Source: Gloeobacter morelensis MG652769 (GTDB lineage: Bacteria > Cyanobacteriota > Cyanobacteriia > Gloeobacterales > Gloeobacteraceae). Taken from it: DNA of 64,000 nt. The notes below the pieces were generated by a model. The model was not told where the DNA came from and did not search any database. It saw nothing but the letters and a program-made list of their open reading frames with translations. A program made the position numbers and the translations under genes. The DNA lies in NCBI RefSeq assembly GCF_021018745.1, contig NZ_CP063845.1:3100001-3164000 (forward strand), given 5' to 3'. Every line of letters starts with the position of its first letter. The first letter of the stretch is position 1. This document shows positions 45,210 through 53,427 of this stretch, in pieces.

Positions 45210-46348
45210 CTTCTGGAACAAAGCCGAGTATCCCCAGCCTTGACGTTCCCTGGCCGCATCCCGGCCAGCAGACCACGGTTCAGAATATTCCGAGCCGCGT
45301 TCTGGTCTCTGTGCAACGAACACCCGCAGGAACACTCATGCCAGCGAACCGAAAGCATTTTCTTCACTTCCAGCCCGCAGGCAGAGCACTCTTGCGAGGT
45401 GCCTCGCGCATTGACTCCCACCACCTGCACACCAGCTTTTTCAGCTTTGTGCGTCAGGATGAGCCGAAACTGGTACCAACCGGCATCGGCTATCGCTCGG
45501 GCCAGACAGTGGTTCCTGAGCATCCCTGCGATGTTCAAGTTCTCCACGGCTATCGCTCCGTAGCGCCGGGTCAATTCTCTCGAAACTTTGTGGTGGACAT
45601 CACGCCGGGTATTGGCCACCCTGGCGTGGACTCTCGCCACCTTGCGCCGCTGCTTAAGACGGCTTTTGCTGCCTCGCTTTTTGCGACTCAGGGAACGCTG
45701 CTCACGACGCAACCGCTTCAATTGGTGCTTGAGCGGCCGGACGGTTGGGACCGAAAAACCGTCCGCCGTGGTCAAAAAGCTCTCGATGCCGACATCAATG
45801 CCGGTGGCGGGCAAGGGGCTATCCGGGGCGTTCCAGCCCTCCACTTCGCAGGTGATGACGACGTACCACTTGCCGCCCTTGGTGAGAACGGTAACTGTCT
45901 TTGCCTCGCCCTCAGTCGGTCGATGCAAGTTGATGCGTACCAGGCCGATGCGCTGCAGCCGAAGCTTGCGACCCATCACCCGCACCCCGTCACCGAGGCT
46001 CGGATAGGTGAAACTGTCGAACCTGCTTCTGCTCCTGAAGCGGGGATATCCAGGCGTCTGTCCTGCCTTGATGCGTTGGAAGAACGCCGCAAAGGCTTTG
46101 TCCAGTCGCCGCATCGTCGCCTGGGCGCTGGAGAAGTTAAGAGCGGCAAACCAGGGATTGTCGGTCCGCTGGCTCTTGAACCAGGCGGACTGCTCGGTGT
46201 ACTTGAGTGTGCGCTTTTCGCTTTCATAGGCGGTCTTGCGCTGTTCGAGACAGTCGTTGTACAGACGACGGTGAGTTTCCAGGACAATCTCAAGCTCCCG
46301 CTCTTGACTCTTGTTGGGTTCGAGCCTGTACTTGAACGCCTGATACAC
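45197..46348 (-). CDS. tnpB: TnpB RNA-guided nuclease
   Basis: A 383-residue TnpB. The RuvC residues are all present: D185 in ATGIDVGIESF, E269 in AIAVENLNIAG and D348 in LHRDQNAARNI. The zinc finger CSACG with CSCGC lies between the second and third. The N-terminal OB-like/REC part (AFKYRLEPNKSQERELEIVL) is intact. TnpB cuts DNA next to the transposon-adjacent motif using an RNA from the element's right end. No stop or frameshift is seen, so it should be functional. Confidence 0.92.
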   Translation of the reverse strand: MYQAFKYRLEPNKSQERELEIVLETHRRLYNDCLEQRKTAYESEKRTLKYTEQSAWFKSQRTDNPWFAALNFSSAQATMRRLDKAFAAFFQRIKAGQTPGYPRFRSRSRFDSFTYPSLGDGVRVMGRKLRLQRIGLVRINLHRPTEGEAKTVTVLTKGGKWYVVITCEVEGWNAPDSPLPATGIDVGIESFLTTADGFSVPTVRPLKHQLKRLRREQRSLSRKKRGSKSRLKQRRKVARVHARVANTRRDVHHKVSRELTRRYGAIAVENLNIAGMLRNHCLARAIADAGWYQFRLILTHKAEKAGVQVVGVNARGTSQECSACGLEVKKMLSVRWHECSCGCSLHRDQNAARNILNRGLLAGMRPGNVKAGDTRLCSRSRLL

Positions 46349-46744
46349 TTACTTGCCCTTCTGTTGTTCGATGTACTTCTGAATCGTCTTTTCGCTCACG
46401 GCTCCAACGGTCGCAGCAAAGTACGACCTGGACCACGGCGTGGGCAGCCAGGTGGTAAGAGAGGCAAACTCTTTCCTGAGTACGCGGCTGGTGTAGCCTT
46501 TGATGCGATTGACGATCTCTGCTACGCCCCACCGAGGGTCAAATTCAACAAAGATGTGAACGCGGTCGGGCATTACCTTCAGGATGTGAATTGTCATTTC
46601 AAGCTCGGCTGCTTTTTGGTAAAGAAGCTCTTTGAGCCTGAGTTCAACAGGCCCGACAAGAACCCCGCGCCGGTACTTCGGACACCAGACCAGATGCAAC
46701 TTGAGACTGAAAACTGCCCCGGCGTTTCTTGCGTATCGCTCCAT
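46349..46744 (-). CDS. tnpA: IS200-type Y1 transposase TnpA with altered HUH motif
   Basis: A 131-residue single-strand transposase. The fold markers LHLVWCPKYRRGVL and the catalytic Tyr in TIQKYIEQQ are present. The HUH metal motif, normally HVH in this segment, reads R61-V62-H63 (MPDRVHIFVEF), so the first His is replaced by Arg through a CAC to CGC type change. This could abolish activity. tnpB starts one base after the tnpA stop. Confidence 0.88.
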   Translation of the reverse strand: MERYARNAGAVFSLKLHLVWCPKYRRGVLVGPVELRLKELLYQKAAELEMTIHILKVMPDRVHIFVEFDPRWGVAEIVNRIKGYTSRVLRKEFASLTTWLPTPWSRSYFAATVGAVSEKTIQKYIEQQKGK

Positions 46745-46808
46745 GCAAACATTATGCCCGTGACAGGAGGTTATTGTTATGCGTTGTAGACATTGCCCTC
46801 CAATTCCC

Positions 46809-46828
46809 CTGCCAGCTAAAGCAGGCAG
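46809..46828. repeat. Left-end hairpin of IS200/IS605 element
   Basis: CTGCCAGCTAAAGCAGGCAG folds with arms CTGCC and GGCAG around AGCTAAAGCA. It lies only 18 bp from the hisA start codon and pairs in sequence with the right-end hairpin. Confidence 0.8.
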
Positions 46829-46846
46829 TTCCCTTAGAGGTCACTG

Positions 46847-47614
46847 ATGGATATTATTCCTGCGATTGACATACTCGACGGCCGCTGCGTGCGCCTCTAC
46901 CAGGGCAACTACCAGCTTGCTGAGACCTACGGGGAGGACCCGGTAGCCGTTGCCTGCAACTGGGCGAAACTGGGGGCGCCGCGGCTGCACGTGGTCGACC
47001 TGGACGGTGCGCGCCAGGGGATGCCCGTGCACCTTGACGCCCTCGAAGCGATCGTCACCCAGGTGCCCTGCCCGGTGCAGTTCGGGGGTGGCCTGCGCAG
47101 CATCGAGGCGGTCAGCGCCGTGCTCGATCGCGGCGTAGACCGGGTGATCCTGGGCACCGCCGCGGTCGAAAATCCCGCGCTTATCCGCGAGTGCTGCGAG
47201 CGCTTCGGCGGCAGAATCGCCGTCGGCCTCGACGCGCGCGGCGGGCAGGTGGCGGTGCGCGGCTGGCGGGAAACCTCGGAAGTGGAGGTGACCGAACTGG
47301 CCGGCGAGATGGAAAAGCTCGGCGTCAGCGCCATCGTCTACACCGACATCCTCAAAGACGGTACCCTCACCGGTCCGAACCTGGTGGAGCTGCAGCGGCT
47401 CACCGACGCGGTCAAAGTGCCGATCATCGCCTCCGGCGGCGTGGGCACCCTGGCGGATGTGCTCTACCTGCTGGCGCTGGAGCCGCGCGGATTGCAGGGA
47501 GTGATTATCGGCCGGGCCCTCTACACGGGCGATGTCGATCTGGCCGAGGCGCTCAGGGCGGCCGGGCCGAGCCGCTGGCAGGATGTTCCCCCGGACGATG
47601 TGGCCTTCGCCTGA
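46847..47614 (+). CDS. hisA: Phosphoribosylformimino-5-aminoimidazole carboxamide ribotide isomerase
   Basis: A 255-residue TIM-barrel enzyme of histidine synthesis. The catalytic Asp pair is D8 in IIPAIDILDGRCVRL and the Asp in IVYTDILKDGTLTGPN. VQFGGGLRSIE and IIASGGVGTLAD bind phosphate. GAGGT at 46836-46840 serves as ribosome site. The IS200/IS605 left end lies just upstream, so the promoter must be inside or beyond the IS. The stop overlaps the next ATG. Confidence 0.94.
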   Translation: MDIIPAIDILDGRCVRLYQGNYQLAETYGEDPVAVACNWAKLGAPRLHVVDLDGARQGMPVHLDALEAIVTQVPCPVQFGGGLRSIEAVSAVLDRGVDRVILGTAAVENPALIRECCERFGGRIAVGLDARGGQVAVRGWRETSEVEVTELAGEMEKLGVSAIVYTDILKDGTLTGPNLVELQRLTDAVKVPIIASGGVGTLADVLYLLALEPRGLQGVIIGRALYTGDVDLAEALRAAGPSRWQDVPPDDVAFA

Positions 47615-48573
47615 TGGTGGGTGATACCCTAGAGCAGCTTTTGCCGCATTGGATGCTCTCTATGGTCCGGTTGCTCTTTTGTTCGATGCTTGCTTTGTCC
47701 CTTGCGGGTCCTTTGGCGGCGCCGCTCTTGGCCCAGGAGCCGAAGGCGGCTTCCAACCCCGAATTGAAGGCTTATCAAGTCAAAGTGCGCGACCGGGTGT
47801 TGGAGTACTGGCAGCCGCCCGATATCGACAGCGACACCCGTCTGCAAGTGCTCGTGCGGGTCGACCGCGACGGCAAGGTCAGCAAACGCGAGGTCAAGAC
47901 CCTGGGGGATGCTCCCCCCGCCAAGGCGGCCGAAGAAGCGGTGCTCGACGCCATCGGTCGCGCCCAGCCGTTTCCGACGGTACCGCCGAACGTGGCACCC
48001 TTCTATGTCGAGGTGCGCTTCAACCTCAAAGTGGCCGCCAAGACCCTGCCCACCCCCAAGTGCTACCCGGTGGCGACGTTCATCGATCTGCCCGCCGACC
48101 AGCAACCCGCCGTCAAATCGGCCATCACCAACCTCACCGGGTTACTGCGCGACAGCGTCGGCGAGAAAGAAATTTTTAGCGTCGTCGACGATCGCGCCAA
48201 GGCGGACTTGCTGATCGAAGCGTCGAGCGACCCGACGCTGGCGCGCAACGACAAGACCAGCTTCATCGGCAGCTACACCGTCAACGAAGCCCTCACCACC
48301 GGCACCGCGCGCCTTGGCCTCAAAAATAGAGCGGGCGCGGATCTGAGCTCCGAGCAACTCAGCCTCAATGCGATGCAGCTGTTGGGCCGCAGTCTGGGAT
48401 TGCCCAGCGCCGGAGGTACTGCCGATTCGATCATGTCGGAGGCGCGGCTGGCGCCGCGGCTGACCCCGGAGCAATTGCGCATCGCCTCCGACACGGTCAA
48501 AGGGGCGAGTTGCACCGCCCAGACCGCCCAGCGCGGCTTCCAGGTAAAAACCGCCGACGCGGGCACCAAGTAG
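47614..48573 (+). CDS. Exported TonB-C-like domain protein
   Basis: A protein of up to 319 residues with a signal peptide beginning at an internal Met (VRLLFCSMLALSLAGPLAA). Residues 50-130 resemble a TonB C-terminal domain (RVLEYWQPPDIDSDTRLQVL, VRVDRDGKVSKREVKTLG, PFYVEVRFNL). No TonB membrane anchor with a Pro-rich linker is present. The ATG at 47614 overlaps the hisA stop; starts at 47653 or 47662 would fit the signal peptide better. The C-terminal half is unrecognised. Confidence 0.7.
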   Translation: MVGDTLEQLLPHWMLSMVRLLFCSMLALSLAGPLAAPLLAQEPKAASNPELKAYQVKVRDRVLEYWQPPDIDSDTRLQVLVRVDRDGKVSKREVKTLGDAPPAKAAEEAVLDAIGRAQPFPTVPPNVAPFYVEVRFNLKVAAKTLPTPKCYPVATFIDLPADQQPAVKSAITNLTGLLRDSVGEKEIFSVVDDRAKADLLIEASSDPTLARNDKTSFIGSYTVNEALTTGTARLGLKNRAGADLSSEQLSLNAMQLLGRSLGLPSAGGTADSIMSEARLAPRLTPEQLRIASDTVKGASCTAQTAQRGFQVKTADAGTK

Positions 48574-48579
48574 GCTCCC

Positions 48580-49335
48580 ATGGACCCTGGGGCGCTCTGG
48601 CAGGATCTGGGCTGGCAGCCGGATACACTCCAGGCCCGCAGCTTTGAGCGGCTCTACGAACTGGTACTCGCGGGCAACGCCCGGCTCAACCTCACCCGCA
48701 TCACAGGACGCGAGGAATTCTGGGAGAAGCACCTGTTCGACTCCCTGCGCGGGCTTGCTGAATTTCAAGATCAAAAAGAACTGAGCCTCATCGACATCGG
48801 CACCGGCGCGGGTTTTCCGGGGCTGCCTGTCGCTATCGCCCACCCCGACTGGTATGTGGTGCTCGTCGATTCGGTGCGCAAAAAAATTGCCTTCGTGCTC
48901 TCCACCATCCAGGCTCTGGGACTCACCAACGCCCAGGCCCTGACCGGTCGGGCGGAGGATCTGGCCCATCGCCGCGAGCACCGCGAAAGCTACGATCTGG
49001 CGGTGCTCAGGGCCGTGGCCCAGGCCAACGTGTGTGCGGAGTACGCTCTGCCCTTTGTCAAGCTGGGCGGTGCGGCGGTGCTTTACCGGGGCAACTGGGA
49101 GGTGCAGGAGGAGGTGGAACTGGCCCGGGCCTGCCGGGCGCTGGGCGGGGAGATTGTCGAAGTGGACGCCTTTGAGCTGCCGGTGAGCCGGGCGGTGCGC
49201 CACTGCGTCGTGATTCGCAAAATCGGGTTGGGGCTCAGGGTATTCCCGCGCCCGGCGGGCTTGCCCACACAACATCCCCTCGGAGCCATCGAAGGGGCCC
49301 CGAGGGTCGAATCGGTGGAGCCGGAGGAGCCTTAG
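48580..49335 (+). CDS. rsmG: 16S rRNA (guanine-527-N7)-methyltransferase
   Basis: A 251-residue GidB protein. NLTRITGREEFWEKHLFDSL at residues 32-51 and the SAM loop SLIDIGTGAGFPGLPVAIAH are family signatures, followed by VDSVRKKIAF. It modifies the 530 loop of 16S rRNA. It begins 6 bp after the preceding gene and ends 4 bp inside the convergent repressor gene. Confidence 0.93.
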   Translation: MDPGALWQDLGWQPDTLQARSFERLYELVLAGNARLNLTRITGREEFWEKHLFDSLRGLAEFQDQKELSLIDIGTGAGFPGLPVAIAHPDWYVVLVDSVRKKIAFVLSTIQALGLTNAQALTGRAEDLAHRREHRESYDLAVLRAVAQANVCAEYALPFVKLGGAAVLYRGNWEVQEEVELARACRALGGEIVEVDAFELPVSRAVRHCVVIRKIGLGLRVFPRPAGLPTQHPLGAIEGAPRVESVEPEEP

Positions 49336-49907
49336 TACTTGCGCACCAGGCCGACGACCACCCCCAACACCTCCAGGCCGCTGGCCGGGTGGATGGGGGA
49401 GTAGCGGCTGTTGGCGGGCTCCAGCCAGGTCTGCTGGTTGCGGCGGCGCAGGGTTTTGAGGGTCATCTCGCCGTCGACCCGGGCGATGACCACATCGCCG
49501 TCGGCCGCCCGCCGGTTCTGATTGACCACGACGATGTCGCCCTCGAAGATGCCCGCTTCGATCATCGAGTCGCCCTTGACCCGCAGCAAAAAGGTGCCGG
49601 TGCGCTCTTCGACCAGATATTCGTCGAGGGACATGCGGCTGTTGAGCAGGTCCTCTTCGACGGTCACCGGCGAACCGGCAGGAACCCGGTTTTCGAGCAG
49701 TGGAATTCCCAACAGGTCGGGGTCGATGTAGTAGCGATTGCCCTGGGCCTTGAGATAACCCATCTGTTCGAGCAACTGCAACCAGCGGTAGACCGTGGTG
49801 CGGTGCTGGTCAAGCTCTTGGGCGAGGGTGCGAATTGGGGGCAGCGGCGTCGAGCCGTAGGTTTCGATCAGTTGCTGCAGAAATTCTTTCTGGCGAAGCG
49901 TAATCAT
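49332..49907 (-). CDS. lexA: LexA-like S24 repressor
   Basis: A 191-residue protein. The C-terminal S24 domain has the Ser nucleophile in LLRVKGDSMIEAGIFEGD and the Lys in ARVDGEMTLKTLRRR, and an Ala-Gly cleavage site occurs in NRVPAGSPVTVEE. The N-terminal 70 residues carry a helix-turn-helix (RTLAQELDQHRTTVYRWLQL) unlike the standard cyanobacterial LexA N-terminus. It may control DNA damage or another stress response. The ATG at 49907 is at the homology boundary. Confidence 0.8.
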   Translation of the reverse strand: MITLRQKEFLQQLIETYGSTPLPPIRTLAQELDQHRTTVYRWLQLLEQMGYLKAQGNRYYIDPDLLGIPLLENRVPAGSPVTVEEDLLNSRMSLDEYLVEERTGTFLLRVKGDSMIEAGIFEGDIVVVNQNRRAADGDVVIARVDGEMTLKTLRRRNQQTWLEPANSRYSPIHPASGLEVLGVVVGLVRKY

Positions 49908-49910
49908 GGT

Positions 49911-49923
49911 TGTACGATGAACA
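49911..49923. promoter_or_regulatory. Candidate operator upstream of the LexA-like gene
   Basis: TGTACGATGAACA is a near-perfect inverted repeat (TGTAC and GAACA about a 3-bp centre), 3 bp before the start codon of the LexA-like gene. It resembles GTAC/GAAC-type LexA boxes. Autoregulation is an inference. Confidence 0.35.
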
Positions 49924-50074
49924 CCTGTCCACAGTTTGGCATTGTCCGGGCACAGGCGCAAGTGTTCACCCGAACTTCGCCTCTTTATCCGTTCTTCGAG
50001 TCGGGATCGCCGCCTGCGCGGGCCGGTCAAACCCCTAAAATGGCCCTTGGCCTATTACACATCGGAGAGCCCAA

Positions 50075-50524
50075 GTGGAACGGACATTCATTGCCATCAA
50101 ACCCGACGGGGTCCAGCGCGGTCTGGTGGGAGAAATTTTGCAGCGCTTCGAGCGGCGCGGTTTCAAACTGGTCGGACTCAAATTCATGCAGGTGAGCGAA
50201 GCGTTGGCCCAAAAACACTACGCCGAACACAAAGAACGCCCCTTTTTTGGGGGTCTGGTGGCGTTTATCACGTCCTCGCCGGTGGTGGCGGTGGTGCTCG
50301 AAGGCAAAGGGGTGGTGGCAACGGCCCGCGCGATGATGGGTGTCACCAACCCGCTCAATTCTCCCCTGGGCACTATCCGGGGCGACTACGGCATCGACAT
50401 CGGCCGCAATATCATCCATGGCTCCGACAGCCTCGAATCGGCCGAGCGCGAAATCGCCCTCTGGTTTGCCCCCGCAGAATTGCTCGAATGGCAGGCCACC
50501 CTCGGAAGCTGGATCTACGAATAG
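50075..50524 (+). CDS. ndk: Nucleoside diphosphate kinase
   Basis: A 149-residue enzyme that balances nucleoside triphosphates. It begins [20 protein letters not shown] and has the phospho-histidine in the conserved [20 protein letters not shown]. Start is GTG with GGAGAG upstream. It stops 6 bp before the convergent tatA-like gene. Confidence 0.95.
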   Translation: MERTFIAIKPDGVQRGLVGEILQRFERRGFKLVGLKFMQVSEALAQKHYAEHKERPFFGGLVAFITSSPVVAVVLEGKGVVATARAMMGVTNPLNSPLGTIRGDYGIDIGRNIIHGSDSLESAEREIALWFAPAELLEWQATLGSWIYE

Positions 50525-50529
50525 CGCCC

Positions 50530-50748
50530 CTACGAGTCCTTGCCGGAGGGCAGGCTCTGGGGAGGATTGGGGGTGGTTTCTTTGGAGGCGCTCTGTTGTG
50601 GGGCCGGCTCGTCGCTTACGCCGCTTTTGAAGCCGCGGATCGCCTTGCCCAGAGCGCTCCCCATCTCCGGCAGCTTCTTGGGGCCAAAAATCAACAGGGC
50701 AATCACGCCAATCACCAGAATTTCCGGCAGACCGAGACCAAAAGGCAT
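50530..50748 (-). CDS. tatA: Twin-arginine translocation protein TatA/E
   Basis: A 72-residue protein. An N-terminal membrane helix (LPEILVIGVIALLIFGPKKL), the FGPKKLPE hinge and an amphipathic helix (EMGSALGKAIRGFKSG) are the TatA/E pattern. It forms the pore that exports folded proteins. The short polar tail is unremarkable. Confidence 0.9.
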   Translation of the reverse strand: MPFGLGLPEILVIGVIALLIFGPKKLPEMGSALGKAIRGFKSGVSDEPAPQQSASKETTPNPPQSLPSGKDS

Positions 50749-50843
50749 AAAACACTCTTTGATTCGACGCCCTTATTCTGGCATGTCCCCCCGACGTCGC
50801 GATCCGTCGCCAGGTTGCACAAGCGTCCTCAAGGCGCTACAAT

Positions 50844-51638
50844 ATGGACAAGCGAACACAAGACGATCCTATGGAACGCGAAATTGCCAGTCTTGCTTTG
50901 GTCGAACCGTTGATCGACAAGGTGCAAATCAAAGCCCAGGCCCTCAGCAGCGACCAGAGCCGGGCAATGGCCGTAGCTTACCTCGAAGCGCGCGATGTCG
51001 CCCAGCGCCTCGACGATGTGTGCGGTCCGCAAAGTTGGTCGGACACTTATCAGTTGTTGCAGGCGGGGCCGTCGGAGTGGGTGGTGGAGTGCCGCCTGAG
51101 CGTCCACCCGCCGGTCGAGGGCGCCCGTCCGGTGACCAAGTGCGACGTGGGTCTGGGCGAAGATGCCAAGGCCGCCTACTCCGACGCCTTCAAGCGGGCG
51201 GCGGTCAAATTCGGTCTCGGCCGATTTCTCTACACTCTGCCCAAAGTCTGGGGCGATTACGACAGCGCCAAGCGCCGCTTCAGCGAGCCCGCGGCGGTGC
51301 GCGCCCAGATGCTTGCCGCTTTTAGCGGTCGGCTGCAAGGGGGGGCTTCTCCCGGTACCGTCGCCAAAGAATCCCCCCACCTGAGCGAGAAGCAACTCCA
51401 CTGGCTCAGCGAGGATCTGCTGCGTCGTCCGGGCGTTGAGGCGTTGTTTGTCGAGCACTTCGAGAAGATCGAAAGCCTCTCCAAGGCAAAGCGCGCCCTG
51501 GGCTACTTGCTCAGCGAGACCACAGGCGACCTGCGCCCGCGCTTTGAGCGGGTCGGCACCACCGAGGAGTGGCGCAAATACATCGACGCGGCCAAGCAGC
51601 TACCCATAGCACTACCGGTAGCGGCTACCGGCGTGTGA
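50844..51638 (+). CDS. Rad52/Rad22-family DNA repair protein
   Basis: A 264-residue protein whose first 165 residues match the Rad52/22 single-strand annealing domain: AVAYLEARDVAQRLDDVCG, WSDTYQLLQ, and the SYSDAFKRAAVKFGLGRFLY-type segment (AYSDAFKRAAVKFGLGRFLY). Proteins of this family anneal complementary single strands in recombination. The C-terminal 90 residues look specific. An ATG at 50871 is an alternative start. Such genes occur in phages and in some cyanobacteria; no phage genes surround it. Confidence 0.82.
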   Translation: MDKRTQDDPMEREIASLALVEPLIDKVQIKAQALSSDQSRAMAVAYLEARDVAQRLDDVCGPQSWSDTYQLLQAGPSEWVVECRLSVHPPVEGARPVTKCDVGLGEDAKAAYSDAFKRAAVKFGLGRFLYTLPKVWGDYDSAKRRFSEPAAVRAQMLAAFSGRLQGGASPGTVAKESPHLSEKQLHWLSEDLLRRPGVEALFVEHFEKIESLSKAKRALGYLLSETTGDLRPRFERVGTTEEWRKYIDAAKQLPIALPVAATGV

Positions 51639-51674
51639 GATCTCGTCCTCTTACACCTTTATGAGGTCAATGCC

Positions 51675-52085
51675 ATGTTCAAAAAACTCAGTCCCAACCT
51701 GTTCGTCGAGGATGTGGGCCGTGCGCTCGATTTTTACGAGACGGTGCTTGGCTTCAAGCGCCTGATGACACTTCCTGATCGGGCTCCCTTCGCCTGGGGG
51801 CTGGTGCAGGCAGGCGGCGTCGAGCTGATGTTCCAGTCCTTTGAGAGCCTAAAAGACGATCCGCTACCCATCGAAGGCCGACAGTCAGGCGGGACGCTCA
51901 ATCTCTATATCGAGGTCGACGATGTTGAAGCGCTCTACGAGAAATTGCGCACCCAGGTCTCGGTCGTGCGCGAACCGAACACGACCTTCTACGGCATGCG
52001 CGAATTTTTGATGCTCGACCCCGACGGTTATTTGCTCACCTTCGCCCAGCCGGTCGAACCAGCTAGCGCCCCGGCCGGGGGGTAA
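51675..52085 (+). CDS. VOC-family (glyoxalase-like) protein
   Basis: A 136-residue protein with the paired beta-alpha-beta-beta-beta modules of the vicinal oxygen chelate fold: NLFVEDVGRALDFYETVLGF at the start and FYGMREFLMLDPDGYLLTFA at the end. The family includes glyoxalase I, dioxygenases and resistance proteins. The activity cannot be assigned. It stands alone and converges with the FG-GAP gene. Confidence 0.82.
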   Translation: MFKKLSPNLFVEDVGRALDFYETVLGFKRLMTLPDRAPFAWGLVQAGGVELMFQSFESLKDDPLPIEGRQSGGTLNLYIEVDDVEALYEKLRTQVSVVREPNTTFYGMREFLMLDPDGYLLTFAQPVEPASAPAGG

Positions 52086-53427
52086 CCGTAAAGTTGCCCG
52101 CGCTGGTGGCATTGCCCGCCGGGGTGGTGACCACGATCTTGCCGGTGGTTGCCCCCCGGGGTACACGCACCTGGATCTGCGTGGCGGAGAGCACCGCAAA
52201 GGAGCGGGCGCCCGCACCGCCAAAAGTCACAGCGCTGGCGCCGGTGAAGTTGGTGCCGGTGATCGTGACGAGCGTGCCCACCGGGCCGGAGGTGGGGCTA
52301 AAGCCGGCGATAGTCGGCAGGGCGACCTCCGTGTTGATCAGCACCGAGACATTGTCGGAGTCGCTGTTGGCGGTGAGCAACTCCAGGTCGCCGTCGCCGT
52401 CGAGATCCCCGGCGGCGATCGAGCGCGGCTCGCTGCCGACGGCGAAGTTGATCGCCGGGCTCAAAACGGCGCTGCCGTTGTTGAGGAGTACTGAGACGGT
52501 GCCAGATTCCTGGTTGGCCGTCGCCACGTCCAGGTCGCCGTCGCCGTCGAGATCCCCGGCAACGACCGCGCGCGGGTTGACATCGACCGTCACGTTCTGG
52601 CTGACGGCAAAGGTGCCGTTCCCGGCGTTCTTGAGCACGGAGAGGTTGGTGGCAAAGCGGTTGGCCACCGCCAGATCCAGATCGCCGTCGCCGTCGAGGT
52701 CGGCGGGAGTCAGGGCTCTGGCCCCCTCGCCGGTGGCGATGGTCTGATTGAGGGTGAAGCTTGCCGCCCCGTTGTTGAGAAGCACCGATACGTCGTTCGA
52801 GAAGCGGTTGGCAGTGGCCAAGTCGAGATCGCCGTCGCCGTCAAAATCGCCGCTGGTGAGGCCGAAGGGGCCGTCTCCGACGCCAAATTCACTCCCGACT
52901 GTGAAGTTGGCGTTGCCGTTGTTGGGCAAAAGGGTGACGCTGTCGTCGAAGCGGTTGGCGATGGCCAGGTCCAGATCGCCGTCGTCGTCGAAGTCGCCTG
53001 CCACCATAAAAAACGGATCCTCGCGCAGGCGCACGACCTGAGAAACGGTAAAAGTGGCGCTGCCGTTGTTTTTGAGGATGGTCAGGTCGTCGGAGAGGCG
53101 GTTGGCCGCGGCGATATCCAGATCGCCGTCGCCGTCTAGATCGCCCACGGCGATGGTCTCCGGCGAATCGCCCACCGCCACGAAGCGGGCCGGGGCAAAA
53201 GTGGCATCGCCATTATTGATGAGAATCGAGACGTCGTCGGAATCCTGGGTGGCCGCCACTACGTCAAGATCGCCGTCGCCATCGAGATCCCCCGTCAAGA
53301 CGGTCCCCGGGTACAGCCCCACCGGAATGTTGCGGGCCGGGGCAAAATTCACCTGCGCGCGCAAGGCCGGGGCGTAGATTGCCAGCGAAGCTGCGAGTCC
53401 CAGTCCCATCCACCAGAGGTTTCTCAT
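52063..53427 (-). CDS. Secreted FG-GAP/VCBS repeat protein with IPT domain
   Basis: A 454-residue protein with signal peptide (GLGLAASLAIYAPALRAQ). Seven tandem repeats of about 48 residues follow, each with a calcium-binding D(L/F)DGDGDLDxA loop and ending in INNG or similar. They form an integrin-like beta propeller. A C-terminal IPT/TIG domain follows (TIAGFSPTSGPVGTLVTITG). It is probably a cell-surface protein. DNA-level repetition here explains apparent repeat signals. Confidence 0.9.
   Translation of the reverse strand: MRNLWWMGLGLAASLAIYAPALRAQVNFAPARNIPVGLYPGTVLTGDLDGDGDLDVVAATQDSDDVSILINNGDATFAPARFVAVGDSPETIAVGDLDGDGDLDIAAANRLSDDLTILKNNGSATFTVSQVVRLREDPFFMVAGDFDDDGDLDLAIANRFDDSVTLLPNNGNANFTVGSEFGVGDGPFGLTSGDFDGDGDLDLATANRFSNDVSVLLNNGAASFTLNQTIATGEGARALTPADLDGDGDLDLAVANRFATNLSVLKNAGNGTFAVSQNVTVDVNPRAVVAGDLDGDGDLDVATANQESGTVSVLLNNGSAVLSPAINFAVGSEPRSIAAGDLDGDGDLELLTANSDSDNVSVLINTEVALPTIAGFSPTSGPVGTLVTITGTNFTGASAVTFGGAGARSFAVLSATQIQVRVPRGATTGKIVVTTPAGNATSAGNFTVTPRPGR

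Larger units (their letters stand above)
45180..46840 (-). mobile_element. IS200/IS605-family element with tnpA and tnpB
   Basis: A 1.6-kb element reading leftward: tnpA then tnpB. Subterminal imperfect palindromes lie at both ends, CCGTCAGCTAAAGCAGACGG at 45190-45209 and CTGCCAGCTAAAGCAGGCAG at 46809-46828, sharing AGCTAAAGCAG. Such hairpins are the TnpA recognition sites. No target duplication is expected. Exact ends cannot be set without the empty site. It sits directly upstream of hisA. Confidence 0.88.

Noticed and set aside
45182-46789. 535-codon plus-strand frame opposite the IS200/IS605 genes
   Set aside because: It is a full-length shadow of tnpB and tnpA, which have clear catalytic motifs.
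48142-49275. 377-codon minus-strand frame opposite rsmG
   Set aside because: It is a shadow frame caused by high GC content. rsmG is unambiguous on the plus strand.
52063-53427. Regular 144-bp spaced repeats that could suggest a CRISPR or satellite
   Set aside because: They are the coding repeats of FG-GAP units with variable sequence, not identical repeats with unique spacers.
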